Source of the DNA: Haloechinothrix alba
GTDB taxonomy: Bacteria > Actinomycetota > Actinomycetes > Mycobacteriales > Pseudonocardiaceae
DNA: 64,000 nucleotides
Direction of reading: 5' to 3'
NCBI RefSeq assembly: GCF_900188115.1
Contig: NZ_FZNW01000012.1
Coordinates: 116,565 to 180,564, forward strand
Numbering within the stretch: position 1 is the stretch's first letter; each line of letters begins with the position of its first letter. The notes beneath the pieces were generated by a model, which had not been told where the DNA came from, did no database searches, and saw only the letters and a program-made list of their open reading frames with translations. Position numbers and translations under genes: made by a program. Shown in pieces: positions 28,389 to 36,335 of the stretch.

Positions 28389-29183
28389 TCAACCGCTCAC
28401 CGGCCAACCTGACGTCGCCGCGCGCGGGGAGGTGCACGGACAGCCGACGAGCCTGCGTACCTCGCGCTCCACGTCACGCAGGTTCCGGGCGGGCCGCGAG
28501 AAGGCCATGCGGATGTCGTGGTCGCCTGCCGGGGACTCCACTCGCAGGCGCAGTCCGAAGCGGTCGAGCCCGAGCGGGCGGAGCGGCCCCGCGGGCACGC
28601 ACGGAGGAACGTGCCGCGTCAGCTCGCACAGCACCTCCGGATGGCCGGACTCCAGGTGCGCCAGCCACCGGGACTCCCAGCGGCTGAACGGGTCCGGCAG
28701 TGCCGCGCCGAACTCCTGGAGGCGAACCGATTCGGTTCCCTCGCCGTCGGACAGCACGACCGAGACCGGGCGCACGCAGAGCACGGCCGCGCCGTGCCCG
28801 ACATCCAGCAAGCTCGGATGCGGGGTGCGCTCGGCGATGCGGAGCGCCCGGTTGTGTGCCTCGGTGGCATCGAGCCGATGCACGTCCCCTGTGATCCACA
28901 GCAGCCCCCTTGCCGGTTCACGCAGCCCCACCGGTGCGACGTCGACGAGCTCGACCACGCTCGTACCACGCCGGCTACCGTCCTCCGTGGCCACCTGATC
29001 GGCCTTGTCACTGCCGAACACCAGGCTGAGCGTGCCGTCCGGGTGCAGGTGATGCAGTTCAGCGGCCACCGGTGCCGGGTCGGGGCCGCCTGCTGACTGC
29101 GCGACGAGCGTCACCGGCCCACGGCGGACCACGATGGACTTGGCCCGTTCCGCCGGTTCCGGGGTCGGCGGGCGTCGAGTCAC
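28389..29183 (-). CDS. DUF2470 domain protein, iron-regulated
   Basis: A 264-residue protein with an N-terminal flavin/haem-binding split-barrel-like part (VVRRGPVTLVAQ, TLSLVFGSD, PARGLLWITGDVHRL) and a C-terminal DUF2470 domain with DRFGLRLRV and DHDIRMAFSRPARNLRDVEREVRRLVGC split between two segments. DUF2470 is found in HugZ-type haem-utilisation proteins. GTG at 29181-29183 has GGAGG seven bases upstream. A near-consensus DtxR/IdeR iron box lies 26 bases upstream of the start, so the gene is likely derepressed under iron starvation. A role in haem or siderophore iron handling is inferred. Confidence 0.85.
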   Translation of the reverse strand: MTRRPPTPEPAERAKSIVVRRGPVTLVAQSAGGPDPAPVAAELHHLHPDGTLSLVFGSDKADQVATEDGSRRGTSVVELVDVAPVGLREPARGLLWITGDVHRLDATEAHNRALRIAERTPHPSLLDVGHGAAVLCVRPVSVVLSDGEGTESVRLQEFGAALPDPFSRWESRWLAHLESGHPEVLCELTRHVPPCVPAGPLRPLGLDRFGLRLRVESPAGDHDIRMAFSRPARNLRDVEREVRRLVGCPCTSPRAATSGWPVSG

Positions 29184-29208
29184 GGCGTGCCTCCTCCCTC
29201 TGGGTTAA

Positions 29209-29227
29209 TAAGGTTAGCCTAACCAAT
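29209..29227 (-). promoter_or_regulatory. DtxR/IdeR-type iron box
   Basis: On the minus strand the 19 bases read ATTGGTTAGGCTAACCTTA, matching 16 of 19 positions of the DtxR/IdeR consensus TTAGGTTAGGCTAACCTAA as I know it. The core is a perfect palindrome-like GGTTAG-G-CTAACC. It lies 26-44 bases upstream of the DUF2470 start, in the promoter position, within an AT-rich pocket. Confidence 0.85.
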
Positions 29228-29284
29228 ATTGCCGGCGCGGGAAAGGGGCTCCTCGAACGGAGGACGCGATCCGGCGCGCGACGA

Positions 29285-29341
29285 GGGAGCCGAAGGTGAC
29301 CTCGGTTCCGTAGAAGGAGCCGAGGGTCACATTGGGCTCCC
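29285..29341. repeat. 57-nt dispersed palindromic element, copy 1
   Basis: This begins GGGAGCCGAAGGTGACC and ends GGGCTCCC, with imperfectly complementary outer arms and a central GGTTCCGTAGAAGGAG. Copies of the same 57-nt length occur at 43425-43481 and 44201-44257. It lies 74 bases beyond the VKOR stop on the minus strand, so it may serve as a terminator for that operon. Confidence 0.85.
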
Positions 29342-29414
29342 CTCTACACGCCGACGGGACGGCGATATGCGGAGGGCGGGCGGACTTGGCGGTCGCTGAC
29401 CTCGTGGGGACCGC

Positions 29415-30041
29415 CTACAGCAGGGTGGACCAGTAGTCCCAGAACACCCACACGATCAGGGCAGCGATACCGAGGAACCACAAGGTGAGCACGAACGTGT
29501 GCAGCCGCGCCACGCGGTCGACCAGCCACGCGACGGGAGCAGGCAGCCAGAGCTCGTTGCGCAGCACTCGCAGCAGCGTGTACCAGAAGATCGGCACGGT
29601 CACCGCCCACACGACCATGCAGTACGGGCAGAGGGCCTCGATCGTGTACAGGCTGTGGTAGATCAGCCAGTGCACGAACAGCAAGCCGAACATCGAGCCT
29701 GCCAGCATCCCCAGCCAGTACCACCGGGGCGGTCGGAACGCCGCCAGCAACCCCACACCGGACGTGACGACCACCGCGAACCCCGCGATCCCCAGCAGCG
29801 GGTTGGGGAAGCCGAATGCCTCTGCCTGCGGGCTGTCCATGACCGACCCGCAGGCAACCACCGGGTTGATGCTGCAACTGACGACGTATTCGGGGGCGCG
29901 CAGCGACGCCACCCGCTCGATCATGAGCGTGGCCGAGGCCACGAACCCGGCGGCGCCCGCCACGAGGTAGAGCCAGCCGAGCGCGTGGATCCCGGGGCCG
30001 CCCCGCTCACGCGCACTGCTCGTGATCGCCGGGACGGTCAC
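29415..30041 (-). CDS. Vitamin K epoxide reductase-family (VKOR) membrane protein
   Basis: A 208-residue integral membrane oxidoreductase that reoxidises DsbA-like proteins in many actinobacteria. About five helices are visible. The active-site pair is LCPYC (Cys138, Cys141), and the loop cysteines are Cys56 and Cys64 (SCSINPVVACGSV). Quinone is the expected electron acceptor. GTG at 30039-30041 overlaps the stop of the DsbA-like gene by four bases, tying the two into one disulfide-forming unit. Confidence 0.95.
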   Translation of the reverse strand: MTVPAITSSARERGGPGIHALGWLYLVAGAAGFVASATLMIERVASLRAPEYVVSCSINPVVACGSVMDSPQAEAFGFPNPLLGIAGFAVVVTSGVGLLAAFRPPRWYWLGMLAGSMFGLLFVHWLIYHSLYTIEALCPYCMVVWAVTVPIFWYTLLRVLRNELWLPAPVAWLVDRVARLHTFVLTLWFLGIAALIVWVFWDYWSTLL

Positions 30042-30760
30042 CGGCCCAGCTCCTCGTCGATCGTCTCGCGCAGCTCCGTGTCGATCGCCTGGAAGCCACT
30101 ACCCTCCGGCTCGAACTTCACGCCGTTGACGAAGAACGTCGGCGTACCGCTCGCGCCGGCATCCTCGGCGTCGGCGCGGTCCCTGTCGACCCGCTCGCGC
30201 ACTACACGCGAGTCCATGTCCTCCCGGAAGCGCTCGACGTCGAGGCCGATGTCCTCGGCGTAGCCCGCGAACAGCTCGCGGGCGCGCTCCGCGTCGTCGC
30301 TGGGCCGCTGGCCGCTGTCGTCGCGCGCCCATTCCGTGTAGTTGTCGAACAGCGCGTGGTACATCTGGGAATACGAGTCCTGCAGCGCCGCCGCCTCAGC
30401 GGCATACGCCGCGGGCTCCGCGAGTGGGTGCATGTCGAGCGGGAGGTTGCGTACCACGAACGTGATCTCGCCTTCGTAGTCACGCTCGAGATCCCGGGTG
30501 ATGTTCTGGTAGAAGCCCGCGCAGGCACCACACTGGAAGTCCAGGAACTCCACCACGGTGACCTCGCCGTCCTCGGCCTCGGTCAGGGTGTGGCTGCCCT
30601 CTGGGTGCAGCACCTCCGCCGGCACCACCTCGTCGTCCGACCCGCCGCCGAACAGCAGCACACCACCGATCACCAGCACCGCGACCACCACGACGGCGGC
30701 GGTCAGCACGACGTTGAGGGAGAGCCCGCCACCGCGCGGTTCCTTGGCCACATTCGACAT
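30038..30760 (-). CDS. DsbA-like membrane-anchored thiol oxidase
   Basis: A 240-residue protein with one N-terminal membrane helix (about 15-37) and an extracytoplasmic DsbA-fold domain: active site CGAC (77-80, in DFQCGACAGFY) and the cis-proline loop GTPTFFVNG. It introduces disulfides into exported proteins and is recycled by the coupled VKOR protein. The insert between the redox site and the cis-proline is the usual helical domain. It likely serves the cysteine-containing secreted proteins found elsewhere in the window. Confidence 0.95.
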   Translation of the reverse strand: MSNVAKEPRGGGLSLNVVLTAAVVVVAVLVIGGVLLFGGGSDDEVVPAEVLHPEGSHTLTEAEDGEVTVVEFLDFQCGACAGFYQNITRDLERDYEGEITFVVRNLPLDMHPLAEPAAYAAEAAALQDSYSQMYHALFDNYTEWARDDSGQRPSDDAERARELFAGYAEDIGLDVERFREDMDSRVVRERVDRDRADAEDAGASGTPTFFVNGVKFEPEGSGFQAIDTELRETIDEELGR

Positions 30761-31240
30761 CGTCTTCTACACGCCTTCCCACCCGACTGTGTGCGCGTAC
30801 CCGTAACTGGTCATCGCCCCTCTGCGCCGACCTCTACGCGGGGCGGCGTCGCGAGCAGCAACGGGTTCCAGCCCTCCCACAACGTACCTGAGGACGATTT
30901 CGTAACCTCTGGCACGTCACACAGGGCCCGACGCTGCCACTAGGCACCTGTGCATCATGACAGCACCGGACACGACGAGCTCGAACAGCTGCCCCGGTGG
31001 GTGCTCGCTCCTCAGTACGACCGACCACCCGCACGTGCCGACAGCACGGTAGATGGCAAGCGCCGGTCACGTGGCCGTTCCTGAGTCGTCGCAGGGTGCG
31101 GTACAGGGTCAGACGGGATCAGGCGACCGGTTCGGTGTGGCCCGCGATGGTGTAGTGGTCGGAGCCCCGCACCGTTTGCGCCCGAGGTCTCGGACCGGCG
31201 CTGGGGTCAAGCGCCGCTGTGTAGGTGGCCTACCGTTGCG
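30761..31240. other. Gene-free region bordering the accessory cluster (480 bases)
   Basis: Short frames on both strands have no ribosome sites and no codon bias. The region must carry the promoter of the DsbA/VKOR operon on its left side. On the right it holds only the 3' flank of the oxygenase gene. No integrase, tRNA remnant or flanking direct repeat was seen at this boundary. Confidence 0.5.
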
Positions 31241-32287
31241 TTACCCAGGCACTGCGACACGTTCCCGGCTCCGCAACATGCGCCCCTGAATGATGTCGCC
31301 CCGGACACGGCGCAGGTTCTTGGTGACGAAGGCGCGTCGCAGCCACCGGTCCGATCCGTCGTATCGGGGCGTGAAGCCGGTGCGGCCGTGCACGGCGCTG
31401 TTGTTGTCGACGATCAGCAGTGATCCTTGCCGGAGCACCCCGCCGACAAGGTTGCTCTCCATCAGGTCCTTCAGCACGCCGAGTGCTGACTCGGCTCGGT
31501 CGTCCAGACCGATCATCCCGTGCAGGTCCACGCACACGTCAGGGTCGTCAGACGGACCCGTGAGCGCCGGCACTGGCCGGGTCCAGCGCGATTCCCCGTC
31601 GGCGACGAACGAACTGCTGAACGCGATCTTGAACCGTGCCTGCCGGAGAACCGCCTGCGTCTCCTCTGGAATGTCGGCGAGTATCCGGCGGATACCGCAA
31701 GCGACCGTGGCCGCACGGAAATCATGGTCCGGCCGCAGACACAACAACGACAGGTAGTCGGGCGGGGTCATCAAGAACCCGTCCTCCGTATGCAGTTCGA
31801 GTAACACCGAACCGGAGTTCTCCTGCAGTTCCTCGGCACCGACTTTCGGGTACACGTCCTGGATGAGCTGTCCGGACTTCTCCTCGGCATAGCTGATCGG
31901 CGCTCCGAGTAGCGACATGACCGACAGCTGCACCAACGATGCCACGAACACGTCCCACCAGCGTGGTTCTTCGACCACCTTCCTCGGGGTGTCGCCGACC
32001 TCGCCGACCGGCAATCCCTCGATCAGCAGGACTCCGTCGACGCTGCCGCGATCACGCAACGCCTGAATCCCGGTGCGCAGTCGGCCGGGGAGGTATGCGG
32101 CGAGGTTCTCCGCGGCGTGCATCAGCTCGTCGTCATGTAGCTCGGTGCCTGCCATCCGTGTGACAATCGATCGGCACCGCTGCCGGATGGTCTCCGACTC
32201 GGGAACCGTCAATCGGACGGTGTCACCGATTGGCGCGTAATGAACGGTCCTCATGCCGTCGCGTCCACTGTGTGCGTGATCGGTCAT
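31241..32287 (-). CDS. Fe(II)/2-oxoglutarate oxygenase, clavaminate synthase/AsnO type
   Basis: A 348-residue TauD/clavaminate-synthase-fold protein. The facial triad appears as LELHTEDGF (His and Glu two residues apart) and a distal His in NNSAVHGRTGF, followed by the 2-oxoglutarate-binding arginine in DRWLRRAFV. The HTED form and the YLSLLCLRPD segment match L-asparagine/L-arginine beta-hydroxylases (AsnO, VioC) used for building blocks of peptide natural products. A free or carrier-bound amino acid is therefore a likely substrate (inference). ATG at 32285-32287 is two bases after the stop of the ThiF-like gene. It is last of a five-gene unit. Codon use is less GC3-extreme than in the backbone genes. 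Confidence 0.85.
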   Translation of the reverse strand: MTDHAHSGRDGMRTVHYAPIGDTVRLTVPESETIRQRCRSIVTRMAGTELHDDELMHAAENLAAYLPGRLRTGIQALRDRGSVDGVLLIEGLPVGEVGDTPRKVVEEPRWWDVFVASLVQLSVMSLLGAPISYAEEKSGQLIQDVYPKVGAEELQENSGSVLLELHTEDGFLMTPPDYLSLLCLRPDHDFRAATVACGIRRILADIPEETQAVLRQARFKIAFSSSFVADGESRWTRPVPALTGPSDDPDVCVDLHGMIGLDDRAESALGVLKDLMESNLVGGVLRQGSLLIVDNNSAVHGRTGFTPRYDGSDRWLRRAFVTKNLRRVRGDIIQGRMLRSRERVAVPG

Positions 32288-32289
32288 CG

Positions 32290-33249
32290 CTACGTTTCTC
32301 TCCTCGGGATGATTCTTCCCACCCAGGAAGGGGCGGGCGTGAGCGAGATCAAGCTTCGGCTCAGGCCCAAGGCATGGAGCAATGTGACGTGGCCCAGCGG
32401 CTTCTTGACCAGATGTTCCATTCGTTCCTCGAGCGTGCTGGCCTTCCAGTGCACATCCACCGGCACGTTGCGTGGGATCTTCTTGCCGCTGATCACGCGG
32501 AGCGCCATGTAACAGGCGAGCGACCCGAACTGCCACGCAGCCTCGGGGAGCTGCGGCACGCTGTATTCGGGATCGGATATGTTCTTGCTCAGCTCGAACA
32601 GCATCGAGCCCGGCATGTGCCGCATTGGAGCGATACGGAACACCGCTTCCCATATAGCCAAGGAGTCCAGTTCTGCGCGGTCAATGGCTCCGTCGAAGAT
32701 CGTGCGGACCTGCCGGTAGTCGAAGTACTGAGCGCACATCACTCCAGCGAGATCCCACCCGGTGATGAGAGGCTTGCGCCGAGCCAGCGCCACCTCGTGC
32801 AGGGCGATCTTCGCCGCGAATCCGGCATTCGTGGTGACGTCGACACCGTCGACGATGACGTCGACACCGTCGACCAGTGCGTCTGCGTTGCCCTGGGTCA
32901 CTCCGGTGTCGAACACCGCGATGTCGGCGTAAGGATTGATGCCTCTGACGGCCTCGGCAGCAGCCGTGGCCTTGTTCTTGCCCAAGTCGTCGAGGAATGC
33001 GGCCTGGCGGTTGAGGTTGTTCAGTTCGTAGGAGCCCGAGTCGGCCAGGCGGAAGTCGCGGAAGCCGATCCGGGTCAACGGCTGAACGGCCGCACCGCCA
33101 ACGGATCCGCATCCGGCCACCAGAACCTTTGCGTCGTGAATGCGCCGTTGCACATCCGAGGGCACGAGCCCCTTGTTGCGATCGACGAGGTGTCGATAAT
33201 ACGCGCTAGCATCCAGCTCGCGCGCCTCGTCGACGGTCGACACGTCCAT
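32290..33249 (-). CDS. ThiF/MoeB/E1-like adenylating enzyme
   Basis: A 319-residue Rossmann-fold E1-like protein. The nucleotide motif VLVAGCGSVGG (about residues 44-54), the adenylation motif SYELNNLNRQ, a conserved Lys in LGKNKATAA and an Asp in VIVDGVDVTT are present. Only three cysteines occur, and no CxxC pair is seen, so the structural zinc site and a classical ubiquitin-like transfer cysteine seem absent. It probably adenylates a small carboxylate or peptide C-terminus (like MccB/PaaA) and not ThiS/MoaD. No ubiquitin-like partner lies nearby. ATG at 33247-33249 forms a TGATG junction with the upstream gene; ATG at 33264 is the alternative. Confidence 0.82.
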   Translation of the reverse strand: MDVSTVDEARELDASAYYRHLVDRNKGLVPSDVQRRIHDAKVLVAGCGSVGGAAVQPLTRIGFRDFRLADSGSYELNNLNRQAAFLDDLGKNKATAAAEAVRGINPYADIAVFDTGVTQGNADALVDGVDVIVDGVDVTTNAGFAAKIALHEVALARRKPLITGWDLAGVMCAQYFDYRQVRTIFDGAIDRAELDSLAIWEAVFRIAPMRHMPGSMLFELSKNISDPEYSVPQLPEAAWQFGSLACYMALRVISGKKIPRNVPVDVHWKASTLEERMEHLVKKPLGHVTLLHALGLSRSLISLTPAPSWVGRIIPRRET

Positions 33250-34085
33250 CACGACCACCCCCATCGACTCAGCTGCTTTCGCACTGAGCCGTCCCGATTC
33301 CGTTGCAGGAACTCCTCGACCTTACGCAGGTGGCCTACCTGATGGGGGGACACCGTTGCGATATAGGGGACCGGGGTGGTTTCCTGCAGCCACATCGGCC
33401 CGTAGCGACCGTCGACATTGGCCGGTTTCGGCTTCTCGTCGGAGCGCGTGACGGTGAAGCCGAGCAGCTCGAACGTGCTCGGGCTTCCCGCTGGATCGCC
33501 GTCCGCGACGAATCCCACGAGCTCCCCCCGCTCGTGCAGGTCGGTCGCGACGTGCGACAGCCCCAACATCGCCCACCAGGGCGCGTTGCGTGCCAGGTTC
33601 GACCACGGCATACCCACGCGCCGGACTTGCCGTTTGGCTTCCCACACATGGGACCGCGGCAACCCGTACCCGATCGTCGTGCCGACTGTGACGTCGTACT
33701 CCTGCTCCAGGGTGAACGAGTCGCCGGTCCCGGCGGCATCCGGAAGCACCAGGTAGACGTAGGCGACTGCGCGGCCGGTCCGTCGATCCAGGACGAGCGA
33801 ATGGTACTCCCGGTGCGGAATGTGTCCGCGGAGCTCCTCGGCGTATACGTCTAGATCTACCTGACCCGGATCGAGGAAACCGAGTCGCCAGTACTGGACG
33901 AACCGGAACGCGTGCATCGCACGCCGATACCGAGCAGGAATGTGGTCGCCGCGCGCGGTGACGGTGAGACTGCGATCGATTCCTGTCGAGATGAATGTCG
34001 GCGGCGCGGTCAGGCTCGCATCCAGCGAGGCGAACGAGAACGCTGTGGCGCTGGACGAGACATCTTCAAGAACGTGTTGATTCAT
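33249..34085 (-). CDS. Candidate GNAT/LuxI-fold N-acyltransferase
   Basis: A 278-residue protein with the layout of acyl-homoserine-lactone/N-acyl amino acid (FeeM-like) and PEP-CTERM-type GNAT acyltransferases: FRFVQYWRLGF and a VYAEELRGHIPHREYHS segment, then SLVLDRRTGRAVAYVYLVLP (about residues 97-116) as the core beta strands, and a late FELLGFTV strand. Identification is by pattern only and is tentative. ATG at 34083-34085 overlaps the acyl-CoA dehydrogenase stop by four bases. With neighbours that act on acyl-CoA and amino acids, conjugation of an acyl chain to an amine is the most economical role. I see no cognate LuxR gene, so quorum sensing is not claimed. Confidence 0.6.
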   Translation of the reverse strand: MNQHVLEDVSSSATAFSFASLDASLTAPPTFISTGIDRSLTVTARGDHIPARYRRAMHAFRFVQYWRLGFLDPGQVDLDVYAEELRGHIPHREYHSLVLDRRTGRAVAYVYLVLPDAAGTGDSFTLEQEYDVTVGTTIGYGLPRSHVWEAKRQVRRVGMPWSNLARNAPWWAMLGLSHVATDLHERGELVGFVADGDPAGSPSTFELLGFTVTRSDEKPKPANVDGRYGPMWLQETTPVPYIATVSPHQVGHLRKVEEFLQRNRDGSVRKQLSRWGWS

Positions 34086-35291
34086 CGCAGGCCTGCCGCC
34101 ATCCCCTTGGTGATCGACATTGCCAACGCCTCGGGCGAGCCCTCATAGATCCGTGGTCCCATGGAATCTCGCACGATGCGCTCGATGTCGTCGGTGCGCT
34201 GGAACCCCTGCGCTCCCAGCAGCGACATCGCCATATTGGCGTTGTGCACGGCGGCCTCGTCGGCGACGAGCTTGGCCACCGCCGGTTCCAGTTCCGGGAC
34301 CGGGAGCGTGAGGTCGGCTTTTCGCGCTGCTTCGATCCACAGCGCGCGCAGACGACACGCGCGCAGCCATATCGGCGAACTTGCGAGCCGACATCTGATG
34401 CTCCACAAGCAACTTGCCGGTCTGCCGGCGCTCGGTCGCCCATTCCAAGGCGTGATCGAGGGCATGCCGGGCGATCCCGGTCGCGATTGACGCGCAGGTG
34501 ATACGGCAAAGATTGCCTTGGGTGACGTTCAAGTCCCAACCGCCGAGCACATCGCCGATGACATTGCTCTTGGGCACGCGCACGTCGTTGAAGATCAGCT
34601 CGCCGGCAGCGGCGGCGCGGTAACCAGCTTTGTCAGCTGTCTCCCCGCGGATGACGCCGTCCCAGTCGAGGTCGACGACCATGCATGTCATACCGGTCGA
34701 ACCCGGGTAACCGTCGACGTTGACCATCACCGTAGCGAAGCGGGCCACCGGAGCATTGGTGATGTACTTCTTCTTGCCACTGACGATGAAGGCATCGCCG
34801 TCCGCGCGGGCAGTGGTCATGTTCACCGCATACTCCGCATGCTCACGCCGCACCACGTCCATACCGTTGCACTCTTCGGCTACGGCGTTGCAGCCGATCA
34901 AGGGTACGTCGCCGGTGAATGGCATCAGATAGGTCTCAACCAGCCGGTCGTCGTTGCTGAGCAGCAGCGGAATATGAAAGAGCCCTGTCGCTCCGAGGAT
35001 CAGGGCGAATCCCGGGTCCGCGGCGGCGAACTCCTCCATGACGTGACCCAGTGCCTGGTTGGAAAGCCCGAGCCCCCCGAGCTCCTCCGGAATGCCCATC
35101 CGCAGTCCACCCAGCTGCTGCGCCTCGCGGACCATCTCCCAATCAACCTGGCCCAGCGGTGCGCTGTCCCGTCGCCGCGCAGTCGATGCCACCTCCTCGC
35201 GTGCGAACTCACCGAACGCCATCACGGCCCTATGGTGCGCCGGATCAAGACCTTCGAGGGCGTTCAGATCAGGTCGACAGATCGGATTCAT
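34082..35291 (-). pseudogene. Acyl-CoA dehydrogenase interrupted by a +1 frameshift
   Basis: Read from ATG at 35289-35291, the protein matches an acyl-CoA dehydrogenase (EELGGLGLSNQALGHVMEEF, IVSGKKKYITNAPVARFA) up to MSARKFADMAARVSSAR near 34350. The frame then runs into arginine-rich nonsense ending at 34143. The correct C-terminus continues in another frame (LWIEAARKADL to GMAAGLR, stop at 34082), including the RIYEGSPEALAM motif that holds the catalytic glutamate. Removing one base from the GCGCGCGC run at 34342-34349 restores a 402-residue protein. The downstream gene overlaps this restored stop by four bases. It is either a real inactivation or a base-call error. Confidence 0.85.
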
Positions 35292-35295
35292 CAGA

Positions 35296-35634
35296 TCACT
35301 CCCCCTCGTCGCTCAGCCGACCGATAGCGCGGACGACACCAATCGACTGAAAAATCGGACCTTCCGCCACCAGGCGTCCAGAAGTCACCATCCTTGTAAG
35401 TGAGAGATCGCCTGCAACGAGCGCGATCACATCCGTACTGGAGAGCCGAACCGTAATATCTGGATCGCCACTTCGGCCCGTTTCGACGACCTCTCCATCA
35501 TGGTCGATCAACACTTCCTGACGGTCGTCGATGACAAATCGTGTAACCGCGCCGACGGTCCGGTAGTCGTCGACCGCCACGGACGTTTCGGGCAGCCTAC
35601 TGATCAGCTTGTATACCTTTTCGGCGGTTCCCAC
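35296..35634 (-). CDS. SCP2-like small carrier/hydrophobic-pocket protein
   Basis: A 112-residue protein resembling SCP2 sterol-carrier domains: TRFVIDDRQEVLIDHDGEVV, then DPDITVRLSSTDVIALVAGD and a late RLVAEGPIFQSIGVV. Such domains bind lipids or acyl-CoA. GTG at 35632-35634 with GGGGGC just upstream is preferred. ATG at 35683-35685 would add 17 residues. It is first gene of the five-gene unit, five bases before the dehydrogenase start, and divergent from an HxlR regulator. Confidence 0.7.
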   Translation of the reverse strand: MGTAEKVYKLISRLPETSVAVDDYRTVGAVTRFVIDDRQEVLIDHDGEVVETGRSGDPDITVRLSSTDVIALVAGDLSLTRMVTSGRLVAEGPIFQSIGVVRAIGRLSDEGE

Positions 35635-35739
35635 GCAGCCCCCTTCACTCTTGGTAACGATCACATGCAAATCTATGCGAGACAATACAAATCATCAAAT
35701 ATAGCCCGACTACCAGGCATCCTCACTTCTCCCTGTCTC

Positions 35740-35753
35740 TATCATCAGTGATA
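35740..35753. promoter_or_regulatory. Candidate operator in the SCP2-like/hxlR divergent promoter
   Basis: The perfect inverted repeat TATCA-TCAG-TGATA lies in a markedly AT-rich stretch (35640-35860) between the accessory operon and the divergent hxlR-type gene. It is a good position for autoregulation by the HxlR protein. Confidence 0.4.
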
Positions 35754-35853
35754 CTCTTTCGTGTGACAGGACGCAACGCCAGCAGCTACCCTGGCAACAT
35801 GAAGTGTTCGGCATGACACTACGTGCTCGCCGAATCCGTGGAATGGGGGAGAT

Positions 35854-36165
35854 GTGACCGACGAAAACGAGTGGGATCACGTTCATGCGCTATTCACGCT
35901 GCTTTCGAAGAAGTGGGCAACCGGTGTACTCATCAATCTATTTCCCGGACCGTTACGTTTCACCGAAGTTCAACGGGAAATGAGCTGCACGAACTCCAAG
36001 ACGTTGACGAACACCTTGAAAATCCTCGAGGAGGAAGGCCTGGTCCGCCGCGAGATCGTCGACGGTCGGCCGCCGGGCGTGCGCTACGACCTCACAGCCT
36101 CTGGCCGGAGTCTTGCGGAACGCATCTACCCGTTGTGGAAGTGGTCCAGCGACCGAGCCGGGTGA
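35854..36165 (+). CDS. HxlR-family winged-helix transcriptional regulator
   Basis: A 103-residue HxlR-type regulator. The family signature is visible as LLSKKWATGVLINLFPGPLRFTEVQ split across two segments, then SKTLTNTLKILEEEGLVRRE for the recognition helix and wing, and PPGVRYDLTASGRSL. GTG at 35854 has GGGGGAG as ribosome site. It is divergent from the five-gene unit and likely controls it. Codon use has more A/T third positions than the backbone, suggesting acquisition with the cluster. Confidence 0.92.
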   Translation: MTDENEWDHVHALFTLLSKKWATGVLINLFPGPLRFTEVQREMSCTNSKTLTNTLKILEEEGLVRREIVDGRPPGVRYDLTASGRSLAERIYPLWKWSSDRAG

Positions 36166-36247
36166 CGAGCGCGTCCGCATTCGCCAGGGGTGCGGCACAT
36201 CAGACGCCCGGCAATCCGCCGCCCGCCTCCGCGTCTCGGCATGAATA

Positions 36248-36291
36248 GGTCGGGCGTCCACTCGTTACCTCGAACGAGCGGACGCCCGACC
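36248..36291. terminator. 19-bp hairpin between hxlR and MFS exporter
   Basis: Arms 36248-36266 and 36273-36291 pair over 19 bp with one mismatch and a 6-base loop. It lies 83 bases after the hxlR-type stop and 45 bases from the stop of the convergent MFS gene. Confidence 0.85.
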
Positions 36292-36335
36292 TACGGCACA
36301 CACCCGGGGCCGCGGCATACCCGGGGCGGTGCGGG

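Noticed and set aside
30761..31240. Short frames of 70-80 codons on both strands
   Set aside because: They have no ribosome site, no codon bias and heavy Arg/Gly/Pro composition.
33249..34085. Claim of a quorum-sensing system
   Set aside because: Only a tentative LuxI-like fold is visible, and there is no LuxR-type receptor in the window.
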